From positions 106,726-170,725 of the forward strand of contig NZ_PPFE01000009.1 of NCBI RefSeq assembly GCF_002917925.1: 64,000 nt of DNA, read 5' to 3'. Positions 36,662 to 45,528 of this stretch are shown here, one piece after another. Below the pieces are notes generated by a model that was not told where the DNA came from, ran no database searches, and was given only the letters and a program-made list of their open reading frames with translations. The stretch is from Roseovarius confluentis (GTDB lineage: Bacteria > Pseudomonadota > Alphaproteobacteria > Rhodobacterales > Rhodobacteraceae). The position numbers were made by a program, and so were the translations under genes. Each line of letters begins with the position of its first letter. Within the stretch, counting starts at the first letter, position 1.

Positions 36662-36891
36662 CCAATCTTCTCCGGCTGTTGGTTTCGTATCCCGATGCTA
36701 GGGCAAAGAGATTAACGAAACACCAAGAGCGCGCGGCTCCCCAAGGTCCACCTGCTCGAAATTTCACCACGCAAAAACAACACCTTGTCTTAAATTTCAC
36801 CTGCTGGACCTGGAAACATCGGCCAATCACGCGTTCCAATCTGGACTTCGCCTCGCCCCTCGCGGAAGTTGCCCCTGCAGGATACACAGCC
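36662..36891. other. Upstream region of MetOD1 operon with paired repeats
   Basis: CACCTGCT occurs at 36749 and 36798, and AAATTTCACC at 36759 and 36792, in a small cluster at 36745-36813 that also has GGTCCA and TGGACC arms. It is a plausible operator for the divergent genes. No classical promoter is obvious. Confidence 0.35.
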
Positions 36892-37116
36892 ATGACCCAC
36901 ACCGCACCAGACGCCCCCGGACACGCACCTATGCTCGTGCGGGAACAACGCACCGCCCCGGCGGTTTCCTTCTCAGCACGGCCGACACAGCCCGACTCAT
37001 CCAAGAAAGTCGCCATGAGTGATCTCTCCAGACCCGCCCGGGATACGTATCACGGTCCACCCGGCAAATCCGGCGCGGCCCTGCACACTGCCTTCGGTAC
37101 GCGCGTTCATGGCTGA
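36892..37116 (+). CDS. Short ORF upstream of membrane protein, doubtful
   Basis: A 74-codon frame with AGGA nine bases before its ATG. Its stop overlaps the next gene's ATG by eight bases (ATGGCTGA), a coupling pattern. The product is polar (Ala, Pro, Ser, Thr rich), has no membrane segment and resembles nothing I know. Either a small translational leader or chance. Confidence 0.3.
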   Translation: MTHTAPDAPGHAPMLVREQRTAPAVSFSARPTQPDSSKKVAMSDLSRPARDTYHGPPGKSGAALHTAFGTRVHG

Positions 37117-38485
37117 CTTTCTTCTGACATCAGGGCGCTGGCGTGACATTCTCAATTCGCTGCTGGCGCTCTACCTTCTGGGCACCGGGGTCGCGGCCAT
37201 CGTGTTGCCGGTGCCGGAACTCCCGGCGGTCTTTGCCCTCTTGGCGTTGGCGCTGCTCAACCGTCACGGCCTTAATCGCCCGGCCTGGATCATCGGAAGC
37301 ATCGTTCTGATGCTCTTGCTATGGGGCAGCATCGGCGGCTGGCTAACGGCGACGGGCGGCCTTGGCAGGTTCACTTTCCTGTCGGCCTTCCTCATCGCGC
37401 TCGGGCTGCTCAGTCGCGCGGCCTCGCGCGCGCCCGACATCCGCCGGGCCGCCGCCGTGATGGCAAGCCGCCCGCGCGGGGCGCGCTACCTCTTCGTGTC
37501 TCTCGGCACCCACATCTTCGGGATCTTCCTCAATTTCGGCGCCGCCAGCCTGATGGCCACCTTGCTGGCCCAGATTCGCGACAAGCTGGAACAGCAGAAC
37601 GCGGTCGGGAACCTGACCCTCGCGATGCTGCGCGGCTTCGGCGCCATGCCAATGTGGTCGCCCCTGGCGTTGTCGACCATCGTCACCCTCTCGATCCTGC
37701 CCGAGGTCGATTATTTCCAGATCCTGCCCTATGGTCTGGTCGCCGCCGGCCTGTATCTCTTCGCGGGCTATATCGCGTCGCGAAGCACCCTCGCCGACCC
37801 TGACCAGAAGACCCTGACACGCGCCATGCCAACCCTTCCCGAACAGCTCATCCTCCTGCGCGTCGTCGCCCGTGTTGCAGCGCTGGTTGCGGTCGCCTTC
37901 ACGCTCCACCGTTTTGCAGGCCTCTCCATGCCCGCCGCTGTGCTGGTGGCGGTGGTGGTCTTCTCGCTGGCCTGGTGGGCGATCCAGATCGTCTCCGGCA
38001 ATGCCCCCGGACTGCAGCGCGAACTGGCCGTCACCGCGCAATCGGGCGTCAACGAGCTTGTCGTGGTTTCCTGCGCGGGCTTTCTTGGCGCCGTCATCGC
38101 CTGGTTCGTGAGCAGCGTCGACGGCGCCCTGCCAACGCCGCCCACCGCGCTACTGCCCCTGCTTGTCGCTTTGGTGCCGTTGGCGATGGTGACGGGCGGC
38201 CTCCTGGCGCTCAATCCGATCGTTTCGGCCAGCATATTGCTGGGCGTACTGCACCCGCTGGTGCCGACCCCGGCCCTCCTTTGGCTGGCGCTGGCCGCGA
38301 TCCTCGGCTGGGGTGTCACCGCCAGCTCGACCCCCTTCACCGCCAACGTGCTGATCACCACCCGGATCATGCAGGTCGAACCGGCCCCGCTCCTGCGCCG
38401 CGGCAACCTGAAGCTGACCGTTTTGTCGCTCGCCGCGCTGGGTCTCTTCCTGGCCATCGGCACGTTTCTCGCACTCCAAGCCTAG
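37109..38485 (+). CDS. Polytopic inner-membrane protein, unknown function
   Basis: A 458-residue protein with about eleven hydrophobic segments (near 17-37, 50-66, 70-90, 130-152, 175-195, 205-223, 250-270, 278-298, 320-342, 360-385, 390-415 and the C-terminal end 433-455). Small-residue and proline motifs such as GVTASSTPFTANVLITTR suggest a transporter fold rather than a channel, but I cannot assign a family. The start at 37109 lacks a strong ribosome site; a small upstream ORF overlaps it. Nine bases separate it from the quinone oxidoreductase. Confidence 0.78.
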   Translation: MADFLLTSGRWRDILNSLLALYLLGTGVAAIVLPVPELPAVFALLALALLNRHGLNRPAWIIGSIVLMLLLWGSIGGWLTATGGLGRFTFLSAFLIALGLLSRAASRAPDIRRAAAVMASRPRGARYLFVSLGTHIFGIFLNFGAASLMATLLAQIRDKLEQQNAVGNLTLAMLRGFGAMPMWSPLALSTIVTLSILPEVDYFQILPYGLVAAGLYLFAGYIASRSTLADPDQKTLTRAMPTLPEQLILLRVVARVAALVAVAFTLHRFAGLSMPAAVLVAVVVFSLAWWAIQIVSGNAPGLQRELAVTAQSGVNELVVVSCAGFLGAVIAWFVSSVDGALPTPPTALLPLLVALVPLAMVTGGLLALNPIVSASILLGVLHPLVPTPALLWLALAAILGWGVTASSTPFTANVLITTRIMQVEPAPLLRRGNLKLTVLSLAALGLFLAIGTFLALQA

Positions 38486-38494
38486 GAGCCCTCG

Positions 38495-39487
38495 ATGACC
38501 TCGACCATGCAAGCCATCTTCGCCAGCAAGCCCGGCGGCCCCGACGTTCTGCGCCCCCGTGAGGTCCCGGTTCCGCAGCCCGGCCCGGACGAGGTGCTGA
38601 TCCGCGTCGCCGCCGCCGGTGTGAACCGCCCCGACCTGCTTCAGCGCGAGGGCGCCTATCCCCCGCCTCCCGGCGTGACCGAAGTGCTCGGCCTCGAAGT
38701 CGCCGGCGAAATCGTGGCCTGCGGCGACGAGGTGCTGTCGTTCTCGCCGGGCGACAAGGTCTGTGCGCTGGTGGCGGGCGGCGGCTACGCCGAATACTGC
38801 GTCGCGCCGGCGCCACAGGTGCTACCCTGGCCCACCGGCCTGTCGGCAGTCGAGGCCGCAGCCCTGCCCGAAACCTACTTCACCGTCTGGACCAACCTCT
38901 TTCGCATCGCGCGCCTTGCCCAGGGCGAAAGCGTTCTGATCCACGGCGGCGCAAGCGGCATCGGCACCACCGCGATCCAGCTCGCGCGCGCCATGGGCGC
39001 CACCGTCTACGCCACCGCCGGCACCGACGACAAATGCCAGGCCTGCCGAGATCTCGGCGCCACGGAGGCGATCAATTACAAGACCGCACGCTTCGAGGAC
39101 GAAATCACCCGCCTCACGGACGGCCGGGGCGTCGATGTCATCCTCGACATGATCTGCGCCGAGTATCTCGACCGCAACCTCGCCTCGCTCGCGGTCTCGG
39201 GGCGGCTGGTCGTCATCGCCTTTCTCGGAGGCGGCGAGGCACAGGTTGATATCAAGGCGTTGGTCAGCAAGCGCCAGACCCTGTGCGGCAGCACCTTGCG
39301 CCCGCAATCGCCTCAGGAAAAAGGCCTTATCGCGGCCGACCTGTCGGCACAGGTCTGGCCGCTGCTGGAACAGGGCACGGTCCGCCCTCTGATCAACTCC
39401 GTCCACCCGCTCGCCCGCGCCTGCGATGCCCATGCCGAGCTTGAGGCAGGCAATCACGTGGGTAAGATCGTCCTGACGGTCGACTGA
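38495..39487 (+). CDS. NAD(P)H-quinone oxidoreductase (PIG3/zinc-independent MDR family)
   Basis: A 330-residue medium-chain dehydrogenase of the quinone oxidoreductase branch. It shows AAAGVNRPDLLQREGAYPPP, the coenzyme-binding Rossmann motif HGGASGIGTTAIQLA (about 149-163), and no zinc cysteines, matching PIG3-like oxidoreductases. Reduces quinones with NADPH in the cytoplasm. The ATG at 38495 has AGGAG about five bases before. Nine bases follow the membrane protein gene, so probably one operon. Confidence 0.92.
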   Translation: MTSTMQAIFASKPGGPDVLRPREVPVPQPGPDEVLIRVAAAGVNRPDLLQREGAYPPPPGVTEVLGLEVAGEIVACGDEVLSFSPGDKVCALVAGGGYAEYCVAPAPQVLPWPTGLSAVEAAALPETYFTVWTNLFRIARLAQGESVLIHGGASGIGTTAIQLARAMGATVYATAGTDDKCQACRDLGATEAINYKTARFEDEITRLTDGRGVDVILDMICAEYLDRNLASLAVSGRLVVIAFLGGGEAQVDIKALVSKRQTLCGSTLRPQSPQEKGLIAADLSAQVWPLLEQGTVRPLINSVHPLARACDAHAELEAGNHVGKIVLTVD

Positions 39488-39511
39488 CCACGCGCAGGCG
39501 CGCCGAACGCG

Positions 39512-40990
39512 TCAACGCATCACGAAGGGATTTGCCATCGGGGAGGGGGACGTGTTGATCCACGTCGTCTTGGTGCGCGTGTAGTCATGGATTGCGTCCA
39601 GACCCGCCTCGCGCCCATACCCCGAGCGGTCGACCCCTCCGAAGGGCGCGATCGGAGATACGGCGCGATAGGTATTCACCCAACAAATCCCCGCCTTGAG
39701 CCGCGATGACACCCGGTGCGCACGCGCCAGGTTCTCGGTGAAAACCCCGGACCCAAGGCCGAAGGGCGTGCCGTTGGCAAGCGCGATGGCCTCTTCCTCG
39801 GTGTCGAAGGGCAAGAGCGACATCACAGGGCCGAACATTTCGACCTTCAGCGTCTCAGTCTCCGCATCGGCGCATTCCACAAGCGTCGGCGCCATATAAT
39901 TTCCGGGCCGGTCCAACGGCGCACCCCCAAAGCGAATAGTCGCGCCCCCGGCCACAGCCGCAGCAAGGGTCTTTTCGATCTTGTGAACCTGGTCCGTCGT
40001 GCAGAGCGGTCCAATCTGCGTTCCGGCGTCGAGCGGGTCGCCGATGACCACCCCCTTCATCTTTTCTTCGATCTTTCCCGCCACCGCATCCAGAACCGAG
40101 CGGTGCACCAACCCGCGCGATCCGGCCACGCAGCTTTGGCCGGACGCGCCGAAATTGCCCGCGATCAGTCCGTTCGCGGCACCGTCCAGATCCGCATCCT
40201 CGAAAACCAGGATGGGAGATTTTCCGCCAAGTTCCAGCGTCGTGACCGCGAAGTTCTCGGCTGAATTGCGCACCACGTGGCGTGCCGTGTCGGGTCCGCC
40301 GGTAAAGGCGATGCGGTCGACATCCGGATGCCGGGTCAGCGGGATAGCACAGTTCTCCGCGTCGCCCGTGATGACCGAGACGACACCCGCAGGAAAGCCG
40401 GCGCGCTCAATCAGACGTGCGAATTCGAGCATGGGCGCAGGCGCGGTTTCGGCCGCCTTCAAGACCACGGCACAGCCCGCCGCAAGCGCAGGTCCAAGCT
40501 TTGTCGCGGTCAGGAACATCTGCGCGTTCCACGGCACGATGGCGGCCACGACACCAATCGGCTCGCGCCGCGTAAAGACATGCATGTCGGGTTTGTCGAT
40601 CGGCAGCACGGCACCTTCGATCTTGTCGGCCAGCCCCGCGTAATAGCGATAGTAGTCGCCCACATAGGCAGTCTGGCTCGACGTCTCGGCCAGCAACTTG
40701 CCACTATCGGTGGTCTCGATCCGTCCGATCTCGGCGGCATTTTCCTCGATCAGGTCGGCCAGCCGGTACAGCAGCTTGCCCCGCTGCGTCTGGGTCATGT
40801 CGCGCCACACGGGATCGTTCAGCGCGCGGCGGGCCGCAAGGATCGCGCGGTCGACGTCCGATTTCGAGGCGCAGGCGAACGTCGCCCAGTCCTCGCCGGT
40901 TGCCGGGTTCTGCGAGGTCATGATCTGGCCGTCGGACCCTTCGGTCCAGGACCCGTCGATGAAAAGCTGGTAGTGCGGTCGGGCGTTCAT
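39512..40990 (-). CDS. Aldehyde dehydrogenase
   Basis: A 492-residue NAD(P)-dependent aldehyde dehydrogenase. The key motifs are VVPWNAQMFLTATKLGPALAAGC, the glutamate in LELGGKSPILVFEDAD, and the catalytic cysteine in GASGQSCVAGSR. The start is ATG 40990, six bases after GAGG; a GTG at 41002 overlaps the LLM stop. Last gene of the five-gene operon, eight bases after the LLM gene. It presumably oxidises an aldehyde released by the monooxygenase or hydrolase steps, since it is translated in one unit with them. Confidence 0.93.
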   Translation of the reverse strand: MNARPHYQLFIDGSWTEGSDGQIMTSQNPATGEDWATFACASKSDVDRAILAARRALNDPVWRDMTQTQRGKLLYRLADLIEENAAEIGRIETTDSGKLLAETSSQTAYVGDYYRYYAGLADKIEGAVLPIDKPDMHVFTRREPIGVVAAIVPWNAQMFLTATKLGPALAAGCAVVLKAAETAPAPMLEFARLIERAGFPAGVVSVITGDAENCAIPLTRHPDVDRIAFTGGPDTARHVVRNSAENFAVTTLELGGKSPILVFEDADLDGAANGLIAGNFGASGQSCVAGSRGLVHRSVLDAVAGKIEEKMKGVVIGDPLDAGTQIGPLCTTDQVHKIEKTLAAAVAGGATIRFGGAPLDRPGNYMAPTLVECADAETETLKVEMFGPVMSLLPFDTEEEAIALANGTPFGLGSGVFTENLARAHRVSSRLKAGICWVNTYRAVSPIAPFGGVDRSGYGREAGLDAIHDYTRTKTTWINTSPSPMANPFVMR

Positions 40991-40998
40991 ATCGGTCC

Positions 40999-42033
40999 TC
41001 ACGTAAAGGCGGGCATGACATCGTCGATAAAGCGGGCGAGCGACGCGCGTTTACGCTCGAAGCTCATGCCGCTGTCGATCCAGAAGGAATACTCGTCATA
41101 GCCAAGGTCTTCGTATTTCCTGATCTTGGCAATGACATCTTCGGCGGTACCGATGGTCAGGTCCCGGGCCATGTTCTCCGGCGCCATCATGGCGTTGCCC
41201 GCGATCTCCTCGTCCGAAAGCGGCGCAAGCAGGCCCTGTTCGACGGGGCGCTTGTTCTGGAACCAGGCTCCGAAATAGCAATAGAACCGCGAGAACTCCC
41301 GCGCCGCCCGGTCAACGTCATCGGCATCCGCGCCGACATAGGTATGATGCAAGAGCATGATCTTGGGGCGCGGGCCATCGTGGCTCTCGCAGGCCGCGTT
41401 GAAGCGGGCCATCAGTGTTTCGATCTCGTCCATCCCCTGCCAGAGTGGCGTCACCTGTATGTTGAACCCGTTGTGCACGCCGAATTCGTGGCTGTTGGGG
41501 TCGCGCGCGGCGATCCAGATCGGCGGGCCGCCATCCTGCAGCGGCTTGGGCGCGGCGGTTGTGGCGGGAAAACTGTAGAATGCGCCTTCGTGGGCGCAGT
41601 CGCCAGCCCAGAGCTTGGGCAGCAGCGGCGTGCTCTCGCGCATTCTCTGCCCCGCTTCCCAGGCATCCATGCCCGGCATGAGCCGTTGGTATTCGTAGGA
41701 ATAGGCACCGCGGGCAATGCCAAGCTCGATGCGTCCGTCTGTCATCAGGTCCGCCGCCGCGGCCTCGCCGGCCAGCTTGATCGGGTGCCAGAACGGCGCG
41801 ATGATCGTCCCCGTCCCCAGCTTCACGTTTCGGGTGTGGTGGGACAGGTTGACCAGTGTCGTCAGCGGGTTCGGTGCGATGGTGAATTCCATCCCGTGAT
41901 GCTCGCCGGTCCATATGGCGCGCATACCGGCCTCGTCCGCCATCTTGCAAAGCGCGATCAGCTCTTCATTCAGCTGACGGTGTGATTGTTCGGGCGTCAG
42001 GCGCTCCATGTGCACGAAAAGAGAGAAATCCAT
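40999..42033 (-). CDS. Luciferase-like (LLM-class) flavin-dependent monooxygenase
   Basis: A 344-residue TIM-barrel oxygenase of the bacterial luciferase family. It begins MDFSLFVHMERLTPEQSH, has TIIAPFWHPIKLAGEAAAADLMTDGRIELGIARGA (phosphate-binding region of FMNH2) and IWIAARDPNSHEFG. It needs reduced FMN from a separate reductase, which is encoded three bases upstream (42037-42948). The luciferase-like class attacks C=C, C-N or C-S bonds; substrate unknown. It is the fourth gene of the operon. Confidence 0.93.
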   Translation of the reverse strand: MDFSLFVHMERLTPEQSHRQLNEELIALCKMADEAGMRAIWTGEHHGMEFTIAPNPLTTLVNLSHHTRNVKLGTGTIIAPFWHPIKLAGEAAAADLMTDGRIELGIARGAYSYEYQRLMPGMDAWEAGQRMRESTPLLPKLWAGDCAHEGAFYSFPATTAAPKPLQDGGPPIWIAARDPNSHEFGVHNGFNIQVTPLWQGMDEIETLMARFNAACESHDGPRPKIMLLHHTYVGADADDVDRAAREFSRFYCYFGAWFQNKRPVEQGLLAPLSDEEIAGNAMMAPENMARDLTIGTAEDVIAKIRKYEDLGYDEYSFWIDSGMSFERKRASLARFIDDVMPAFT

Positions 42034-42036
42034 GCG

Positions 42037-42948
42037 TCAGGTCCTTTCAGGCAAATGGTGAACATCTCCGCGCCGGGCATCGCCAACATAGAGGCCGAAG
42101 CTGCGGGTCTCGGCCTCCTCTGCAAAGCGGTGCATCATCTGCGTGATCGCCGCCGTTGCGAAGGTCAGCCCGGGAATGTCGCGGATCGGATGACGGGTGA
42201 ATGCCGAACCTGCGGCCGAGGCATTCGCCAGGAAATAGGAGCATTGGACATTGCCGTCGTCGAACACCGCGTAGGCAGGCCCCAGGCGGACGGGCTGGCC
42301 GCGCGAACCGAGGTTTCCCGCAAGTGTTCGGCGGACATGTTGCCGCTCGGTCGAGATCACCTGTGGCGGGCGATAGCCGGCATCGGTCTTTTCAAGAAGG
42401 ACCTCATCGCCTTCAGTGATGATCGCCCCCAGCAGGGCCGTGTTGCCCGCAGGGTCGAGCGCGGCGCGCTCAAGGCCGAGGCTGAAGAACTGCCCGCCTG
42501 CATATCCAAGGCCGCGTCCGGCGTCGTGATGAAAGGCACGCACCTCGCCGAGCAGGATGGCGTGATCGCCCGCGTCGACCACTTGGTGCGTCGTGCAGGA
42601 GAATTGCGCGAGCGCCCCGTCAATTAGGACGTTGCCATGCGGGTCCGCCCGGTGCGGGGTGCGGGCAAAGCGGTCTCCCTTGAAGGTCGCAAAGGTATTG
42701 GCCACGTCTTCCTGCCCTTCGGCAAGGACGTTGACGGCAAAGTGCGAACAGCTTGCGAAACTGTCGTAGGACGACAGGAACCTGCCCGGGCAGACCAGCA
42801 GGAGCGGCGGATCAAGCGAAACCGAAGAGAACGAATTGGCCGTGAACCCCAGCGGCGTCCCATCCGCCGCCTTGCAGGTCACGACCGTGACGCCGGTCAT
42901 GAAGCTGCCGAAAGCCCGGCGCAGCGCGCGCGGATCGAGTGCGCTCAT
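42037..42948 (-). CDS. Flavin reductase with C-terminal extension
   Basis: A 303-residue flavin reductase (FMN-binding split-barrel family). The N-terminal domain (about 8-165) has GSFMTGVTVVTCKAADGTPLGFTANSFSSVSLDPPLLLVC. A C-terminal extension of about 140 residues (AGNTALLGAIITEGDEVLL...) follows; ordinary reductases end at about 165-180. The start at 42948 has GGAGGT six bases upstream and overlaps the hydrolase stop (ATGA). It probably supplies FMNH2 to the LLM oxygenase encoded next, as in two-component monooxygenases. Confidence 0.92.
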   Translation of the reverse strand: MSALDPRALRRAFGSFMTGVTVVTCKAADGTPLGFTANSFSSVSLDPPLLLVCPGRFLSSYDSFASCSHFAVNVLAEGQEDVANTFATFKGDRFARTPHRADPHGNVLIDGALAQFSCTTHQVVDAGDHAILLGEVRAFHHDAGRGLGYAGGQFFSLGLERAALDPAGNTALLGAIITEGDEVLLEKTDAGYRPPQVISTERQHVRRTLAGNLGSRGQPVRLGPAYAVFDDGNVQCSYFLANASAAGSAFTRHPIRDIPGLTFATAAITQMMHRFAEEAETRSFGLYVGDARRGDVHHLPERT

Positions 42949-43733
42949 GGCCATACCTCCCGCGCGAGGTCGAGCATCGCGGCGTTCACCTCATCGGCAT
43001 GGGTCATAGGCATCATGTGCGCCGCGCCCTCGACAATCAGTGCACGGCCGCGCGGCGCCAGCACAGCCATGGCGCGCGACATATCAGGCGTGGAATTCGG
43101 CTCCAGCGCCCCGGTTGCAAAGAGCGCGGGACAGGCCAGCGACCGCAGTGCCGTCCGGCTCGGTCCCCGGGACTCCGCAAACGCCGTGTAGGCCAGTTTG
43201 TAGCCTCGCGGGTCCACATTGCGCAGCCAGGTCTCGCAGGCGGACCGCTCGGGCGAGGCCGCATCGCCGAACCAGCGGTGCAGCGTCGACGACGGATCTG
43301 GCGCGCGCGTTTCGTCAAAACTGGCGGCCCGCGCCCGAACCGCCGCATCGGCCTCCGGCGTGCGCTCGAAGACGGCGTTGAGCGCGGCGACCGCGCAGAC
43401 ATGCGACGGCGCGCGTACGGCCACGTCGAGAGCGATCATCGCGCCCATGGAATGTCCCACCAGCATCGCGGCTTGCGGCAAGGTTTCGACCACCGCCAGG
43501 GCGGCCTCCACGTAGGTCTCCAATGTCGGCGTTCCGTCCGGGCACTGGCTGCCGCCATGGCCCGGCATGTCCGGTGCGATGACGCGATAGTCGCCCCCCA
43601 GCGTGTCGACCTGCGGCCCCCAGGCATCGGCGTTCAGGCCAACCCCGTGCAGCAACACCACGGGGTGCCCCTCGCCGACGTCGATCGCCGACAGGCCGGC
43701 AACCTCAGACCGCGGCAGGATTGTCGACGTCAT
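42945..43733 (-). CDS. Alpha/beta hydrolase
   Basis: A 262-residue alpha/beta-hydrolase. The fold shows HPVVLLHGVGLNADAW (oxyanion loop), the nucleophile serine in VGHSMGA (about 92-98), and the catalytic histidine in GAAHMMPMTHADEV. Probably hydrolyses an ester, lactone or amide product of the pathway. It overlaps the preceding PF06684 gene by 29 bases and the flavin reductase by four. Confidence 0.92.
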   Translation of the reverse strand: MTSTILPRSEVAGLSAIDVGEGHPVVLLHGVGLNADAWGPQVDTLGGDYRVIAPDMPGHGGSQCPDGTPTLETYVEAALAVVETLPQAAMLVGHSMGAMIALDVAVRAPSHVCAVAALNAVFERTPEADAAVRARAASFDETRAPDPSSTLHRWFGDAASPERSACETWLRNVDPRGYKLAYTAFAESRGPSRTALRSLACPALFATGALEPNSTPDMSRAMAVLAPRGRALIVEGAAHMMPMTHADEVNAAMLDLAREVWP

Positions 43734-44304
43734 GGCCCAAATCCTTCAGGTCCTGATAGCGATCCCCGATCCGGTGATGCGGCCGGCCGGACAATGCCGC
43801 GCCCAGCACGACGATGACCTCGTCATCGCGCGGCGCATCGGGGATTGAGAACTGTATAGTCAGATAGTGCGACCGCCTCCCGGCATCGTTCTTGTCCATC
43901 AACGGCACCATGATAGGCGCGTTGGCGGGGCCGCGGGTGTTGGTGAAAGCGAGATAGGACTTGGCCTCTACCGCCTCTCGGAAATGATTGCCGAAGCGCA
44001 GCGTGTGGATCAGGCCCGACGCGTGCTCAATCTCTCCATCCAACCCCACGACGGCGGCCTTGCCATAAGCCTCGATCGCGGCGCCGCTGCCGGCAAGGCC
44101 GATCATCCTCTCTGTCAACATCTTGCCCAGGACCGGCCCATAGGCCTGTATCTCGGGCTTAAGATCCGGCACGAAACGGCCGGCCCACGGGTTTTTCAGG
44201 ACAGCGGCAACCGCGAACATGCGCCAGGGCGCCTCGGCCGCACGGAACCCCTCGACAAGAACCTCCTCGTCATAGGTCACTATCTTCCTGATCTCGGGCG
44301 TCAT
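43705..44304 (-). CDS. Amino acid synthesis family protein (PF06684)
   Basis: A 199-residue protein of the PF06684 (formerly DUF1185) family. It begins MTPEIRKIVTYDEEVLVEG and contains AAVAVLKNPWAGRF-type and MLTERMIGLAGSGAAIEAYGKAAVVG motifs. The biochemical role of the family is not established. The start at 44304 has GGAGG five bases upstream; the longer frame has no ribosome site. First gene of the operon that continues with hydrolase, flavin reductase, LLM oxygenase and aldehyde dehydrogenase. Confidence 0.87.
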   Translation of the reverse strand: MTPEIRKIVTYDEEVLVEGFRAAEAPWRMFAVAAVLKNPWAGRFVPDLKPEIQAYGPVLGKMLTERMIGLAGSGAAIEAYGKAAVVGLDGEIEHASGLIHTLRFGNHFREAVEAKSYLAFTNTRGPANAPIMVPLMDKNDAGRRSHYLTIQFSIPDAPRDDEVIVVLGAALSGRPHHRIGDRYQDLKDLGHDVDNPAAV

Positions 44305-44351
44305 CTCATCCTCCGTTCGCTTTGAACCAGAGTTAGAAAATGGCGGATTTT

Positions 44352-44381
44352 TTGACAAATGATCGTTTCATGTGCTTAGGT
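44352..44381 (+). promoter_or_regulatory. Possible promoter of LysR gene
   Basis: TTGACA at 44352 is a perfect -35 element, followed after 18 bases by TTAGGT (44376), a weak -10. It lies 28 bases upstream of the LysR start, inside the divergent region of the monooxygenase operon. Confidence 0.4.
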
Positions 44382-44409
44382 ATTAGCAACACTTATATCT
44401 AGCTTGACC

Positions 44410-45264
44410 ATGGCAAAATCCCTTCCTCCTCTCGGCTGGCTGCGCTCTTTCGAGGCCGCGGCGCGTCACCTGAGCTTTACGGCCGCGGCCGAGGAACTGG
44501 GCCTGACCCAATCCGCCATAAGCCAGCAGGTGAAGTCCCTGGAGACACGGCTGGGTGTCCCACTTTTCACGCGACGCGCGCGCGGACTTGCCCTGACGGA
44601 TGTCGGCCGGCGTCTGCTGCCCAATGTCGAAGCGCCACTTCAAGCCTTGGCGACCGCAATGGTTGGTATGGACACGGAACCGCCGGGGGGAATACTTACG
44701 ATTGCGGCCTCGGTCAGCGTGGCACAATGGATCATCGCACCGTGGCTGCCGGAGTTTCGTCTCCGCCATCCGACCACCAATATCCGGCTGCTGAGTGCGA
44801 TCTGGCCGGACGATTATCATTTGTTCCGCGCCGATATCGAGATACGCTTCGGATCAGCACGCCAAGTCGGGCCCGATGCCGACGCCATTTTGCCGAACCG
44901 TCTGATTGCCGTGAAATCCCCGAAACTTGCGGGGGGCTTGCAGGACCTGCCCCTTATCGAAGCGGTCGGCACCTCCAGCGGCTGGCAAAGCTGGTCCAAG
45001 GCGATCGGGAAGACGCCGCAGCCAGCCCTGCAAACCGATACCTACGGGATGGCACTGCATCTCGCGTCGCTTGGCAACGGCGTCGCATTGGTCAACGAGT
45101 GGCTGGCGGGCCACGCGTTGCAAACCGGACTGGTCGAGCGCGCCCACCCCGCGTCGATCCCGGCTCACGAGGGGTATTACCTGTCGATCGATCAGAGCAA
45201 GCCAGCGGCTGCAGAGATGCGCGCATGGCTGATGCAAGGCGATCCCGATCACAGCGCGCGATAG
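44410..45264 (+). CDS. LysR-family transcriptional regulator (GcvA-like)
   Basis: A 284-residue LysR regulator with a winged helix at the N-terminus (SFEAAARHLSFTAAAEELGLTQSAISQQVKSLE) and a substrate-binding domain (ILTIAASVSVAQWIIAPWLPEF, HPTTNIRLLS). The opening PPLGWLRSFEAAARH is GcvA-like. The start is ATG 44410; TTG 44404 lies just before. It is divergent from the PF06684-hydrolase-reductase-LLM-ALDH operon, 105 bases away, and is its likely regulator. Confidence 0.93.
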   Translation: MAKSLPPLGWLRSFEAAARHLSFTAAAEELGLTQSAISQQVKSLETRLGVPLFTRRARGLALTDVGRRLLPNVEAPLQALATAMVGMDTEPPGGILTIAASVSVAQWIIAPWLPEFRLRHPTTNIRLLSAIWPDDYHLFRADIEIRFGSARQVGPDADAILPNRLIAVKSPKLAGGLQDLPLIEAVGTSSGWQSWSKAIGKTPQPALQTDTYGMALHLASLGNGVALVNEWLAGHALQTGLVERAHPASIPAHEGYYLSIDQSKPAAAEMRAWLMQGDPDHSAR

Positions 45265-45528
45265 GCTCAGGTTCCATTGATCGACTTGTGACGGCATTGG
45301 CGGCCTGAATCATGCTCTCCAGTTATGGGAGGGTGTGATGAGCACTCTTTTCTGCCTGACGGACCAGCAGATGGTACGGCGCGCTCTTCGAAACTCCGGG
45401 CACCTTCATGTGCGGCAAGACGTTGTCACATAGGGCCCAGCGAACCGACGACCGCCAGCGCCATGACCTTGATTGTCCCGACCGACCACGGGCCAACCTG
45501 ACGACGCCCCCCCGCAGCCCCGCGCCGT
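45265..45528. other. Intergenic region LysR / livF
   Basis: A 264-base gap between convergent LysR (plus) and livF (minus) genes. Only chance open frames are visible. I see no hairpin with a T-tract, so no terminator can be assigned. Confidence 0.3.
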
